64,000 nucleotides of DNA from Calliopsis andreniformis (taxonomy: Eukaryota > Arthropoda > Insecta > Hymenoptera > Andrenidae): positions 25,518,001-25,582,000 of the forward strand of contig NC_135064.1 in the NCBI RefSeq assembly GCF_051401765.1, given 5' to 3'. Shown here piece by piece: positions 40,601-53,400 of the stretch; within the stretch, counting starts at the first letter, position 1, and every line of letters begins with the position of its first letter. A model generated the notes under the pieces. It searched no databases, was not told the origin of the DNA, and was given only the letters and a program-made list of their open reading frames with translations. The position numbers were made by a program, and so were the translations under genes.

Positions 40601-42780
40601 CGAGAGTAAAAAAAACACGAGAACGATTAAACAGTGAGCTTTTAATAATAAAAATATTTTGACAGACCAGTCAACTCGATGGAACATTCATTTAAATGAG
40701 TCGTGTACGTGTGTGTGATTGCGAAAAATGAGGGGAGATTGGTGAATGGTGGAGGCTTGGAGTGGGGGGTTCGTAAAATTACAAGTACATAAACACCGTA
40801 TATTACAAAGGATCTTTCTTCATCGACTCTTAATCCAAGGTAGGAGTTCGACATTGGCAGCGACGTAGTATGATAATAATATTAATAATAATAATAATAT
40901 TAACTACAGGTAGAGTACTATTATTAGTTAAATTACTTAAAAAACGGTCTATATTCGTATTTGTACGCGCGATATCTTTTCGTAATACCCTTGTTTTACA
41001 TTTTCTCTTCTTTCTTCATTTTTTATTATTCATTTCTCCCATTCTCTCTTAGTTTCTCCTTTCTTTTTCTTATCTATTTAGGAATACTATTTAAAATCAG
41101 TCTTGTGGTTGAGATATATTAAGTGTCTGGTGAGGTAGTGTCAGTTTCATAGTATACATCGAGTGCCACTTGGATCGTTCCCCGTTACACGCCCCTCGAA
41201 ATCACAATTTTCACGAGACTAACGATATCTTGGTTCATTTGTGTACCAATCATCCGTAGACCAGGGCGCGTGGCCAGCGATCGAGCAGGAACAATGATCG
41301 ACGGTTTCGAGCAACGATGCGCATCGAGTACATCCAATCTCAAGTGGCCTTTCTTCCCGTACCTTTTTTATTAGCGAGAATAATCGTATCACGGAACAGT
41401 GTTAATCATCATCTTTCTTTTAGTAATTACACAGGCATAAAATTTGAATTTGTACCGTGCGTCGCCGTGTTCGCGAGCACTCGAGCACTTGCGCCTTTAT
41501 TAAAGTATACAAACTAATTAAATTAAGGCATCGAGGACCGACTGAAACTTTAGCGTTTAAAAACCATGTGAGTGTCTCTCGACTGACAAGTCACTGTATT
41601 TAAACTTATTTTAAATGTGGACAGTTTTCGCTCTTTCATTTTTTCTTCACAATTGATAGAATTGATAGAAATTGTTAGATAGGAGTTGCTTCACTTGTCA
41701 ACCATAAGGCTCTGATTCACTATACTTCTCGTAATTATTCTCTCAAGTTTGAAAGACAATTCCCATAAACAAAACAAGAAAAGTACAAAGATTCTCGACT
41801 GAAATCCTACGGTCCCCGATACTTCAAGCGACGCAATGCCTCGAGTTCCCGCGATCGACCTCGTGCATACGATTTACCGTCTGCGTTGACTGTACAAAAT
41901 TATAACTATATACGTAGTTCTAGTTACATAGATACAGAGAGAATAGTATACACTGTAGGTACACCATACGCAATCGAGTATTCAGAAATGAGGGGGGATC
42001 GAACACGTTCCTTCTGAATCAATTTCATCGCCAACCGCGAAGCATTTAAAATATCTCTGCTCGATATCGCACTCGAGCAGTATCTCCACGCGAAAAAATT
42101 GATCGTTCTCGATGGAACGTCGCGATCGATCCCCACGAACCTCGATCCCCATTTCGATACGCATCGTATCGATACAACGTTATAATTCGACACAAACATA
42201 CAGGTAGTTACATGTATACGTACGTTTTCTTGCACATTAAGATTAAAAGGACAACAACAATAATGATTATTACGACAGTATGTTAGGACAAGCGATAATT
42301 CTATTTAATTACGATTAGGTACTCGACGCGAGACTTCTGTTTTCCCTTTCTCTCTTCTCTTAGATCGCGGATCTATTTATAGGGGATGATTCTGGTCTGT
42401 TTACAAAGAAACGTCGAAAACAAATGGCCCTGTGTCGTCGAGACAGGGCCGTCAGGAACGTAATTCACCAGTATCGGAACTAACAACCATTTAACTAGGA
42501 ATCGATCTCTTTCAAGGTACCTTGTGTTCAGGAGTCGTCGAGCAAAGCCCATCACTGCTCGAGAACGTCCCTTTTATATGCTCTGACGCTTTTATCTTCT
42601 GCTGGGCCTCGCTCGACGACGAAGAGTGTATAGAAAACTAGGATAGCATAGCTCGCTTTTCATTACGTTACTAAACGTCGATTAAACCTGATTATTTAAG
42701 CGACAGATCGACATCGAGCGAACCTGAACCGACGAGCGTACCGTCATGGCTTGGCTTTGGACTTTGAAAGACTGTTTTTG
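40601..42780. other. Non-coding block with UTR-like texture
   Basis: No open frame of note. It is T-rich or A-rich with many short microsatellite-like runs (AAT repeat at 40871-40902) and scattered TGTA/TACATGTA motifs, a texture like that of long insect 3' UTRs. It could be the end of an unannotated non-coding transcript; this is a weak inference. Confidence 0.25.
40871..40902. repeat. AAT microsatellite
   Basis: Imperfect ATA/AAT repeats over about 32 bp. Confidence 0.75.
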
Positions 42781-45700
42781 TTACTATTTATAATAGGAAA
42801 CGTGACTTGAGGAACTACAAAATGTGTAGATTTCTTTTGGTATGGTTTTCACTGTACGTGATTCGTCAGAGCCAAGTGAGACGATTGTACCTACAGTATC
42901 TTCTTAGTATAAGCTTGCAGTCTTCGTTTTTAGTTTTTACAGAATGGGTGCTTGCACTTTATGTCAATGCTCGTGTTATGATAGAGACTGATAAAACTTG
43001 TTATATTGCGGTAATGAAATTGGTCCTTTACTGATTGACTGCTACACTTGTTGAATCCTATAACACGATCGCCTTGATTTTTCTAGAAAATGATTTCTTT
43101 TGGATAGTTTAGTTCGATGGAATCTTTCAGCAATAATCTTTACATTTCTAGAATCACCTTCCAAGCTTCTTAACTCGTCAAAATAAACTTAGCAAATATC
43201 ATAAAACACATTCTTCCCTAACATAACAGAAAACAGAAGCTTTTAAAATAAGTCTATTATCTACACAGTAATTTTCACGTTCAGCTGGAATTCCAAATCA
43301 GCGATAATTAAAATCCATTTAAACGAAATAACGACTATCTGAAATTCATCGAAATTTCAACATCTTTTGAATGAATATCGTAGATAATTCACTGACTACA
43401 GAACACGCTAAAATACAATAAAACTCTTCAGAAAAAAGAACATTAAAGGTGTTCCCTTGAAAAACGACTCAATAGAGACCTACCACTTCTCAACCAAAAT
43501 TATTTAAATCAAATCAAGTTTAATCAAGACGACCAATTTGCGTGTTTCAGCCTCCGCTAACGTCGCAGTTCGACGGTACGCTCGTACACCATAGGAGAGC
43601 TGCGCCATTTTTACGATTTCGTTTTCTACATCGTTTTATATCGAGGGATGGGGCTTCTCTATATACACTTATACGTGGGATTGATGGTGGGTGTTGCTTT
43701 TTGTCGGGGTACGAGGTCGAGGCCTGCTGACCTCTGTCGCCGTGCTCGATAGCGGTTCAACGTATCGAAATCAATTAGCGTTCTATCGAACGACCAGAGT
43801 AAAACGAGAACAGAGAACGTCGTGTGGAACGGAGAAAACCGTGTTTCTTGCAGACATCGTGATCGCGCGCCGTTCTCCTCGACGCAGGGAAGCAAAAAAG
43901 AACGACGCTTCCAGCGGGGAGAACAACCGTGACGAGAGATCGCAACGTTTCGGTGAAACGAGCCCGAGACGCCTTCCGACACGTGTAGAAGGGTGGCGGT
44001 CGTGGTTTCAGAGAGAAAGGAGGAAGGAAGTGGGGTGGAAAATGCTTCCCGAAGGCTCGAACGTGAATAACGAGTGAAAACTGCGCGGACGAGCTGGGGA
44101 CCTTCGGGAAGAATGTAGCGAAAGTGTAACAGCGGGGACGACAGACGCTTGGCTGACGGTTTTTCTGAAATCTTCACTTTTGAGGGAGGGAATGGACGCT
44201 ACTACTCCGAGACGTATGATATGTATGCTTCTTTGCTAGAAAAATAGTATCAAAAGTCGTCTATTATCTAGGAATGAATGTTACAATCATTTTTGAACTG
44301 AAATTGGGGACTCTGATATGTAGAAGATTCAACTTCAGAAAAACACTGAGAACTTAGGGGAAATCTCTCGAATGATGGATTGATATTTGAACAAAATTTT
44401 GCACGATGGAACTAAAATTATACATATGTAACTCTCAGTGTCTAGGGTCGACTGTGATTCGAATACTAAAATTCTGGAAAAGTGTATCTACTGTACACTC
44501 TCAATTAATCATCTCAGCAAATCCAAACAGAATCTATACATCTCTCAACTATCAACTGTATAACCCCCAAAGCACACAATTTTAACTTCAGTACTTCAAC
44601 CCCCATCACCGTGCAAAACCTCGAAAATCAACCCATCACTGATCCAATTCCAATCAGTTCATATATCTCTCAGATATCCACGCGCTTTCCCCAATGACAT
44701 CCCCTGAACTAAAACAACCAGCGCCGATCCAAAGCAGACACAGGATCGACAACCTCCACCAGACCCCCTCCACTCGCCAGCCTGCACAGAAGAAGCAACC
44801 GTTCGCAGGCTCCTTACGAAAGAGCCTCGCGATCCGAATAGAGGCGAAACGAGGGCAATTCGGGCCCCGTCGTTCCAGGGAACATTTGCAGAAAATGCAG
44901 AGAAGACCTCTCCGGAGACCTCTCCATCTCCGTCCCTCTCCGTGCTCCCTTTTGGAGGGGAGAAAGCCGAAGGTACTTGTCGGGTTATATTTCGAGGGCG
45001 TACTGCTCTCCTCGCCAGGGTGCGAGACGGTGGCAAATGGTGGGGCCAGACCCGGAAGAGGGTGGTGAATGACGCTCGGCCTCGTTCTTCTTTCGCTCCA
45101 CGAAACTGTCCCGGGACTGACCCGTGGAACAATGGCTGGCCTCGCCTCGGCCTCGGCCGATGAAATTTGCATGGCCAGGACCAGACATAAATCAGTGGGC
45201 CCATTGAGAGGAGCGCCGAGGCGAAGAGAGAGGAGAATGGAGACACGTAGAAAGGCAAAAGGAGGGCCGACGCGTTTCCAAGGGGCCCACCGGCTGCGAA
45301 ATTTTCGGCACGCGGGTATATCATTGCGAAAACTGGTTCGCGCGAAACAGACGGCCGCTGGGCCAGACGAGCTAGGACAAAAGCCAGTCGTAGAGAGCGT
45401 CCTGCGGACCGGCTGCCGCCGCGGGCAAAAAAAAGACGGAAATCGGAGAAGCCGAGGCGAAGATGCTCTGTCAGATTATGCATGAGAATGAGCGAACGGG
45501 AGCATTCTTCCCTTTAATTCTTGGTCCTCGGGAATCGGTGGGCCCACTGGGCCTACTGAGCTTATTGTACACACGGATCGCTGCGAATCGACGATCTGGT
45601 ATTCAGCACCTCTCCGTGGATATATCGTCTTACCGTGTACTGGCTTTCGCGAAGGACGAATGCAAATGAGGATAGCTTTAGAGGGGGTGTGAGTGTGAGC

Positions 45701-46200
45701 AGAGTGAAACAGTGGGGGAGTTCTGATGGAGAAGTTTGACGAGTTATAGAGATAGCAGGCTCTGATTAGGTGGCTTAACATTAGGCGAGATTTCTATCGA
45801 ATTATGCAAACCCTGCATATCAAAGATCGTGGATTGAGTTTTACTATGGTGTACAAAAATGGAGGAGTTGTCTAGATTTAATCTCTTAGCTTTGTGATTT
45901 GTTTAGACAGTGGCTAGAGTTAAGTAACAGGAATTGTAGAAGTTAGTACCAATTAGTAGTACTTATTAAGAAGCTTCGGTCAGTAGTTTGATAACATTAT
46001 AAGGCGAGGAAGTAAGAGGACAATATAAATACTGTATCAAATTGTACAGGCTGCTCCAAGACTAAGCGTTCAGATTTCAAAGATAAATTGGACACTAGAC
46101 GATTTCTGGTCAATTTTGCTTATCTTTAACAAGCACTACAGTTTCAAAAAATCCAGTGCTCCTCCACTAAAAAAGGAACTGTGAAACAGAAGGATAGGGG
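42781..46200. other. Intergenic, no gene seen
   Basis: Mixed composition with CpG-rich parts at 43.5-44.2 and 44.7-45.5 kb. The open frames at 44659-45483 (minus) and elsewhere overlap antisense frames and read as low-complexity Arg/Ser/Pro peptides. Nothing is recognised. Confidence 0.45.
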
Positions 46201-46699
46201 AAAGTCATCTCGAGCTCGATCATCGACGATAGTCAAGAAAGAGTCCCGTGGTCAGTCAGCGTGTCACAGAGAACGTAAGCGTCAGTTTGCGTGAATCTGT
46301 ACATGTATTTAACAAAACCTTAGCCCCATGGCTTTACAAAGGACAGTTAGGACATAGACAACAACGCGGCGCGCAGTCGCCGCAAGGTGTTCGTATAAAA
46401 TAAATACAACTTAAAACGAGGGAGGTAAAGGAAAAGAAAAACTGAATCAGTGATCAGTCCGAGTAACGACGGCACGCGTAGGAGTGAACGAAACTAGAAA
46501 GAAAACAATGCGAAGGTAAAGAAGAAGAAGCGATATGCTCGACGTGTCGTAAAATCGGCGAAGTACGAGAGCGACAGAGGACCGACGGAACCGATGTCAC
46601 TCCTCCCCGCTACTTTTACTGTCAGAGGAACTTGTATACCAGTACATTCATTCCGTATAGCTTCTCTTTTTATATCTCGATTCCCGCTCGCCTCCATTC

Positions 46700-46768
46700 A
46701 CGCGCCCGCACGCACAAACACCTCACTACGCACGCACACACGCACGCACACGTAAACGCACGCATTCA
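46700..46768. repeat. CACG/CACA simple repeat
   Basis: Repeated CGCACA and CACGCA units over about 70 bp. Confidence 0.7.
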
Positions 46769-47000
46769 CCGTAGCATTTTTTTGTTATTCAATAGTATAC
46801 CCTATCTAATTAATATCTATCTAAAATCATCATCACGGATCCCGAACGAAACACGCGCAACTACAACGACTAACTAAATACACATCTTTCTCGCTCCTCG
46901 AAACGCTATGTACACGAAGGAACGTCAGCCCGAAAAAGAATACTCGAGCGAAGCTCCTGGGAGAGATCTCTCCTCTTCTCATCGAAACGTCTTTATACTC

Positions 47001-47048
47001 GTATGTATGTATATATATATATATAATATATATCTATATATATTTTTT
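47001..47048. repeat. AT dinucleotide repeat
   Basis: Imperfect TA/ATGT repeat over about 48 bp, in the probable Krueppel 3' UTR. Confidence 0.75.
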
Positions 47049-47482
47049 TCTCGACAAAAAACGCGTCCCTGAATTGTTTTGTTTTGTTCTCGTTTAAATT
47101 ACACGTTTCACAGGATGCTCAATAGACCCGCCATTCTCACTTTCGTCTCGTACTCCCTTCTCATAGGTACAATATTAATTAATAATAATAATCATCTATA
47201 TAATATAATATATATATCTATAAAAAGCATCTTAACAATAGTGACTGTGAACCGGTGCTTGGAGGATTCATAGTGAGGATTCAATTGTGAGCTGCGAGGT
47301 TCGAGCTTGGCTACCCGAAACGAACGAGAATCGTTTCTCCCTTATCGATACTCTCCTCCCTCATCTCCCTGCTCGTCCCGAGGAATCCGCTCTCCCCGAC
47401 AGTCGCGTCGAACCGCGCGAGAATCGGGCGCACAGGGCTCCGCTCTACGTAGCTGAGTGTCTACGTACCCCTAGAGGCTCCA

Positions 47483-50400
47483 CTAGGACGCGTGGCCGAC
47501 GTTAGTCGAGGCTGGGGCGGCGAGGGTCGCGAGGTGGTGGGCGTACTTGCTGTTGCGGTGGTTCTGGAGGAAGAGGCTGCTGGGGCTGGCCTCGGAGACG
47601 TCCAGCTCCTCGTCGTCCTCCTCGTGGATGGTGTCGCTGCTGGGGCTGCGGCTCATGGGCGAGTCGCCGCTGCTGTGGGAGTGCGAGTGAGGCCTGTGCA
47701 TGCCAGTGGACATGGACAGGTCCTCGGGCTCCGTCTGCTCAGGCAGGTCGACGGGGATCCCAGAGAGATTCAGCGGCATCGGCATCGAGGTGCTCACCAC
47801 TGGGCTAGGCAGCTGGCGATGAGCTGGTCTCACCGGCGTCATCGACTTCCTGCTGCCCTCGGGCTCCTCCATCTCCACGTCGATGTCGATGTCGATGTCC
47901 TCGTCCAGGTCGTCGCTGGCCAGCGACGGCGACGCGACCTGCGACCTTGGAATCTGCCCTGCCGCCACCGTGCCGCACTTGTGATGCATCAGGTGGTGCC
48001 TCCTGCGGAACCGCATCTGACAGTGCTCGCACTCGAACGGTTTCTCGCCTTTGTGGATCAGGAGGTGCGCCTTCAGCTGATTCGAGTCGCTGAACTTGGC
48101 CGAGCACAGCTCGCACGCGTAAGGACGCTCGCCGGTGTGCACGCGCAAGTGGCGGCGCAGGTTCGCTACCTGCACGAACTGACGGTCGCAGTGGCTGCAG
48201 TGGTACGGCTTCTCGCCCGTGTGCAGACGCATGTGGGTCTTTAGGTGGTGGTCCCGTGTGAATCTGGAATCAGTGCATGAGGATTTCATGAGGATATGAA
48301 GAACTGAGGCACAGTCAACCCTCCTATGACGCGATTATAATTCGTTCCGCGTTATAAGAAGCTAGTGTAAATCAGAATAATTCGTATTGTGTTGTATGGA
48401 CAAGAGGGAAATTCTCCATTAATTTTAACCGTAATAGTGTACACGTTACAGAGACATTGCGTTTAAAGACTACCGTGTTATGTATGTGGAAACTGCGCTT
48501 TAAAAGTACCGCGTTATAGGAGGGCCATCATAATTTTTACTCCGTGCTATGAGAGTACCGCATTATAGAAGGGGGTTTACTGTAATCCGCGAGATAAAAG
48601 TGGCGAATTTGTCGCGGTATGTGTAAATTAACCTGATTCATATATGGTTCGTAGTACTTTGAAAGCATTAGAAAGAGTTTTCTCCTCATATTAACGAAAA
48701 CAAACTTCTTAATTTGTTACAAGAGACAAGATCTGTAGACTGATAGATAGATAGATAGATAGATAGTTAGATCTGTAGACATATCATAAACTGCCACCGA
48801 CAGACTCATCTAAATAGACATGGAAGAGTATCTATCTCAATATTGGAAAAAGTGTGACTGCAGAAATGAAAGATATTTGGGTCAAAGTTTCCTCTAAAAA
48901 GACTCGAGGTGCCTGAGTATCCTCCTCATAGAACACCTTAATAACGCAAGTATAAAAAACTGAGCTAGCCTCAAAGTAACTCGACTCACCGTTTATGGCA
49001 CTCGGGGCACTCGAACGGCTTCTCCCCCGTGTGCGTGCGCTCGTGATTCTGCAGCACGTGCTTGTATCCGAACGACCTCGAGCACACTCCACAGGTGAAC
49101 ACCTTGTCCCTGCCGTCTTTGCCCGCCTCGGGGCTGACCGAGGTGGGTGGACTAAGCGGTGCCGAGCCCTCCACCGCCGCGGCCACGTTCTCCGTCTTCA
49201 CCTTCGTGCCCTTCCTCTTCGTCGTCTGACCCTTCTTCGACATCCTGTCACCGCTGCTGCTCACCACGTTATTGTTATTGTTATTATTAGAGCTGTTGCT
49301 CGTCGCTCGCCTGGACGTGGACTTGATGCTCAGCGCTGGCGACAAGGGTCCTGGCGAATGATGGATCGGGGATGGTGGCGAGGAGGCGGCTGGTGGCGCC
49401 CAACCACCGAACAGCGTCTGATGGTGTCTGTAGAGGGAAGGACTCGCGGCGAGGGTCGCGTGCAAGGACACGGGAATCCCTGCGGCCATTAGAGCTGCTG
49501 TTCGACTCGCGGCTAGAAATTGCTGGGGTGTCAACATAGACAGGCCTGCCGTCGCGTTGTTCATACCAGGGAATATCACTTGCGACGTGTTGTTGTTCAA
49601 GGGCGGAGAGATCGGCTGCTTTTCGGATTCTTGCTTCATGTCGAGATGCTGGCTGCTTAAGAGTCCTGTAACATGATAAAGTGCACTGTGGGTGAGGAAT
49701 TTTGTTAATTAAGGAGCTGTGGATGGTTTGAAGTCAGACACTCTATACTGATTGTTAGATTTCTTCGAGTGGAGGGTGAGTCTTAGGTACTAGGGTTTTA
49801 TGTGTAGGTAGAATAGTTATCGAACTAGAAGGGTGGTTTTTAGAGCGTTTTTTGAAGTTGAAAGATATTTTAATAGTTCTGACTAAATTGTATATCATCA
49901 TGAGATATTGATTTACTGTAATTATACAGTGAAGAATTGAATTATAAAGTATAGTGTATTGTAACTAAACACATTTCAACACTCAGCTGACGCGTTCTTA
50001 ACACTACGATAAAAAAAGAATAAGAAATAAAAATCCTACTATATACTTCAATTGGTCAATTCCTTCAACTTCCTACTATCACTCTCAATTCAACTTAATC
50101 CCATAGCAGTGTGAAACATAATAAAAAATTTAGTATCACTCGAGTCTACACCTAAGGCTCAACAAAAGCCTCAAACAGAACCTATTCCAACAGGTTACCA
50201 CCCTCTGAAACCACTCTCCTGAAACGCTATTCCTAAAAATACCCACTAAGGATAACAGCGTATCAAGCGTGGCGAAACGTAAAAAATAGCGAAGCATTGT
50301 GTTCTGCAACGTATCGCGTTGCGCAAGTATAGGAGCCGACAAAGATACGTCGTACACGCGTACGATGTGTAAAAAGGACAAGTGTACGTGTGCGGTGTGC

Positions 50401-53400
50401 GAATCGCGCGGTACTCGACGATCTTCTCCTCTCGCGCCTTTTCTCCCTCGCTCCTCTGTCGATAGTATTTCTCCTCCTCGTCCCACCTCGCCCTCCCACA
50501 CACGTAGCTCACACGTGAGGTTCGCCTCGATCCTCCTCCATTCACTCACACTCTCGTACACGGTCGGTTCATTCATAAGGCTCGACTTCCCACCCACGTC
50601 ACCGCGATGTGTACCGCCTCTCTTCGCCTCGAGGCCAACGACTCTGCGAAACGACTACGCGACGGTTGCGTGGCTTTTCTCGTCTACGAGACAACGAATT
50701 TTCTCGTCCCAAGTCCTCGAGGTCCATCGAGAGTTTCACCCCCGACGACAGCACGGAATTAAATACAGCGCAAGGACGTTCGGGCAGTCGCGAATTTGCG
50801 TCCCCCACGAGGAAACGCTTTTCTCGCAGGACCAGAATAACCGTTTCGAAATACGAGAGGCGTCTCTCTTGTTTTTTTTTTGCGTCGAGAATAGCTCCCG
50901 GAGAACGAGCAATTTGACCACCAAGGTTTTTCGAAAAAGAACGCATCGGGGTTGCACCCACCCCGTGATCGCTCATCCGAGTGACTCGCGTCACCGGGGA
51001 AGCTGCCGACGACGTAATTTAATTAACCAGAATGCGCTTTGGAGATTATTGGGACCTTTAATGAAAATTCAACCTGTTAACTGGGGAAGAGTTTACTCGT
51101 CAAGGGGGAAGTCCTAAAACGAATTTACGCGTCGCGAAAAGTTTGTTATTTTGATGAGGATACATAAGGGTGGGTTGTATACAACGTTCAGGCTGAATAA
51201 AATCACTTCATTCTTCTCTAATTATTTTAACAAAAATACAATGACTAGTGTCTCCAATAAAGGTATTTATTTCAGACTCTTATTGTATGGGTCATTCCAC
51301 GCGAAATCGGGCACGTTTCGGAGCAAGTTCTTGTAATTTGCTCAAATTTGAATATGTTGTAGTCTTTAACGATATTTAAACGTACCCCAAAGCATTTTTC
51401 AAAATTTTGAAAATTGTCGTTTTTACAGCTGTTTGAAGTTAAGTACTACCTTTTTTTTAAAAAATTATAGCTATTGAACTAGTAACCGGATGGAGATGAG
51501 CTTTACGGTGCTTATAGAGAAAATATTGAAGTTTGTAAACAAAATTATTTCATTTAAAAGAAATTGTTTTTTAATCATCTTTTTTGCAATTATTTTAAAC
51601 AAATGCAGGTTTTTAAGATGATGCGCGATTTTAAAAATCTGAAAAAAAAGGAGAATATAGTTTGATCCTTCCCCTTGATGGACAAACTTTCAAAAAGATG
51701 GACATTTTAAAATTGGCCCTGTGAAAATTGCTGAAAGTTGACACTGCGTCGAGTAGCACTGCTGTGGCGGGCGCGTCGTCGCTGGCAGCCTACTTGACTC
51801 CAGCGGACGAACGTGCGTTATTATTTGCGATCAAGGCGGCAAATATTGGTAACTCACTCTTTGTCAATGATACTTATTGACTAGTTCACATTCATTTTTG
51901 CCATGTGAAGTTGCAAAAAAGTGCCATTCTGCATTAATACCAAAATCTTCAAAATGAAAGCTAGGATTTAAGAGATTATATTTATGTTTTCAAGAATAAG
52001 ACGAAGATTGAGTTACCAATATTTATTGATTGCATTAAACCTTGCAAATGCTCGGAAATAATGTAGAATAATTTTGGGTGAAGTCGCCTTGATTGCAAAT
52101 AATAACGCACGTTCGCCCGCTGGAGTCAAGTAGGCTGCCAGCGACGACGCGCCCGCCACAGCAGTGCTACTCGACGCAGTGTCAACTTTCGGCAATTTTC
52201 ACAGGGCCAATTTTAAAATGTCCATCTTTTTGAAAGTTTGTCCATCAAGGGGAAGGATCAAACTATATTCTCCTTTTTTTTCAGATTTTTAAAATCGCGC
52301 ATCATCTTAAAAACCTGCATTTGTTTAAAATAATTGCAAAAAAGATGATTAAAAAACAATTTCTTTTAAATGAAATAATTTTGTTTACAAACTTCAATAT
52401 TTTCTCTATAAGCACCGTAAAGCTCATCTCCATCCGGTTACTAGTTCAATAGCTATAATTTTTTAAAAAAAAGGTAGCACTTAACTTCAAACAGCTGTAA
52501 AAACGACAATTTTCAAAATTTTGAAAAATGCTTTGGGGTACGTTTAAATATCGTTAAAGACTACAACATATTCAAATTTGAGCAAATTACAAGAACTTGC
52601 TCCGAAACGTGCCCGATTTCGCGTGGAATGACCCGTATGCTACTACACACTAACCCTATACAATACGGATATCTTAAAGAAAAAAGAGGAAGAAAGGAAG
52701 TTAAGAAAAATTCTTACCTAGAGATATTTATGTACTAGTATAGAAATTGAAGCTTTAAGAATTATTCTCTTTCTCGTAATGGTAAAATTGCTAAGTTCTC
52801 ATCTGTTTTATCTCCCACATATTAAAATAACAGCAAATGCAATTTAGAAAGACAATCACTGAACAGCTACGCTCACCCGTCATTCGCTAATTAATGGACC
52901 GTTTAGAGGAGGGCCGCGTAACGAGTCCCGTTGAATCGATAAGGGTGCGTAAGATCTCCTATTCTCTCTCTTCCCAGCCCCAAAGTTCCCTCAACACTGG
53001 CTAGGACTTCTTATAGCCTACAATCGCCGCGTTTCCCGGCAACACGACAGCGAGAACCGCCCCCGCTCGCATCCCTTCCCTAATTGGTCGCAACCCCAAT
53101 GTTCCCGCTTCAATCCCTTTCTCAACGAATAAAAATTTCTTCTCTCACCTCTTCATTTTCCTCGGAATATCAAAGCAAAAGGTTGACAATACTATCTAAC
53201 ATCATTGAGAAACAGAACCTCCTCATCTATCTCAATAGTCCTATCACACGCTTAAAAAATCGTAACAAAATTCGTCGTCGTTTTTATGCGAAATTCGATC
53301 GAAGGAACGAAAGGCTCCGCTCGAGCACGCCGCGCATTGTTTATCACCTAGAAAACTGCTCTGACGGAATCCGTGGCGACGTCAGAGCGCACTTGACGGT

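Larger units (their letters stand above)
46201..47482 (-). other. Kr: Probable Krueppel 3' UTR / downstream flank
   Basis: This lies immediately after the Krueppel stop on the minus strand. It is non-coding, with an AC/CG-rich simple repeat (46700-46768) and an AT dinucleotide run (47001-47048). I could not place a convincing polyadenylation signal, so the UTR extent is unknown. Confidence 0.35.
48264..48989 (-). other. Kr: Krueppel intron 2 (inside zinc finger 2)
   Basis: 726-bp intron with donor GTGAGT and acceptor TTCCAG on the minus strand. It splits the Arg codon in HKR/FTR of finger 2 after its second base. It holds a 271-bp inverted-repeat element and a GATA microsatellite. Confidence 0.9.

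Noticed and set aside
44659..45483. 274-codon minus-strand open frame
   Set aside because: Overlaps other long frames on both strands, has low-complexity content and no recognisable domain; treated as a chance frame in GC-rich DNA.
47492..48244. 250-codon open frame on the plus strand opposite Krueppel exon 3
   Set aside because: It is the antisense shadow of the GC-rich zinc-finger exon; the Krueppel frame on the minus strand matches its family nearly residue for residue.
48995..49492. 165-codon plus-strand frame opposite Krueppel exon 2
   Set aside because: Antisense of a coding exon, with no protein-family resemblance.
52013..52195. 60-codon minus-strand frame in the fold-back element
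   Set aside because: Too short and confined to the inverted arm; not a transposase. Kept only as a note on a coding-like segment.
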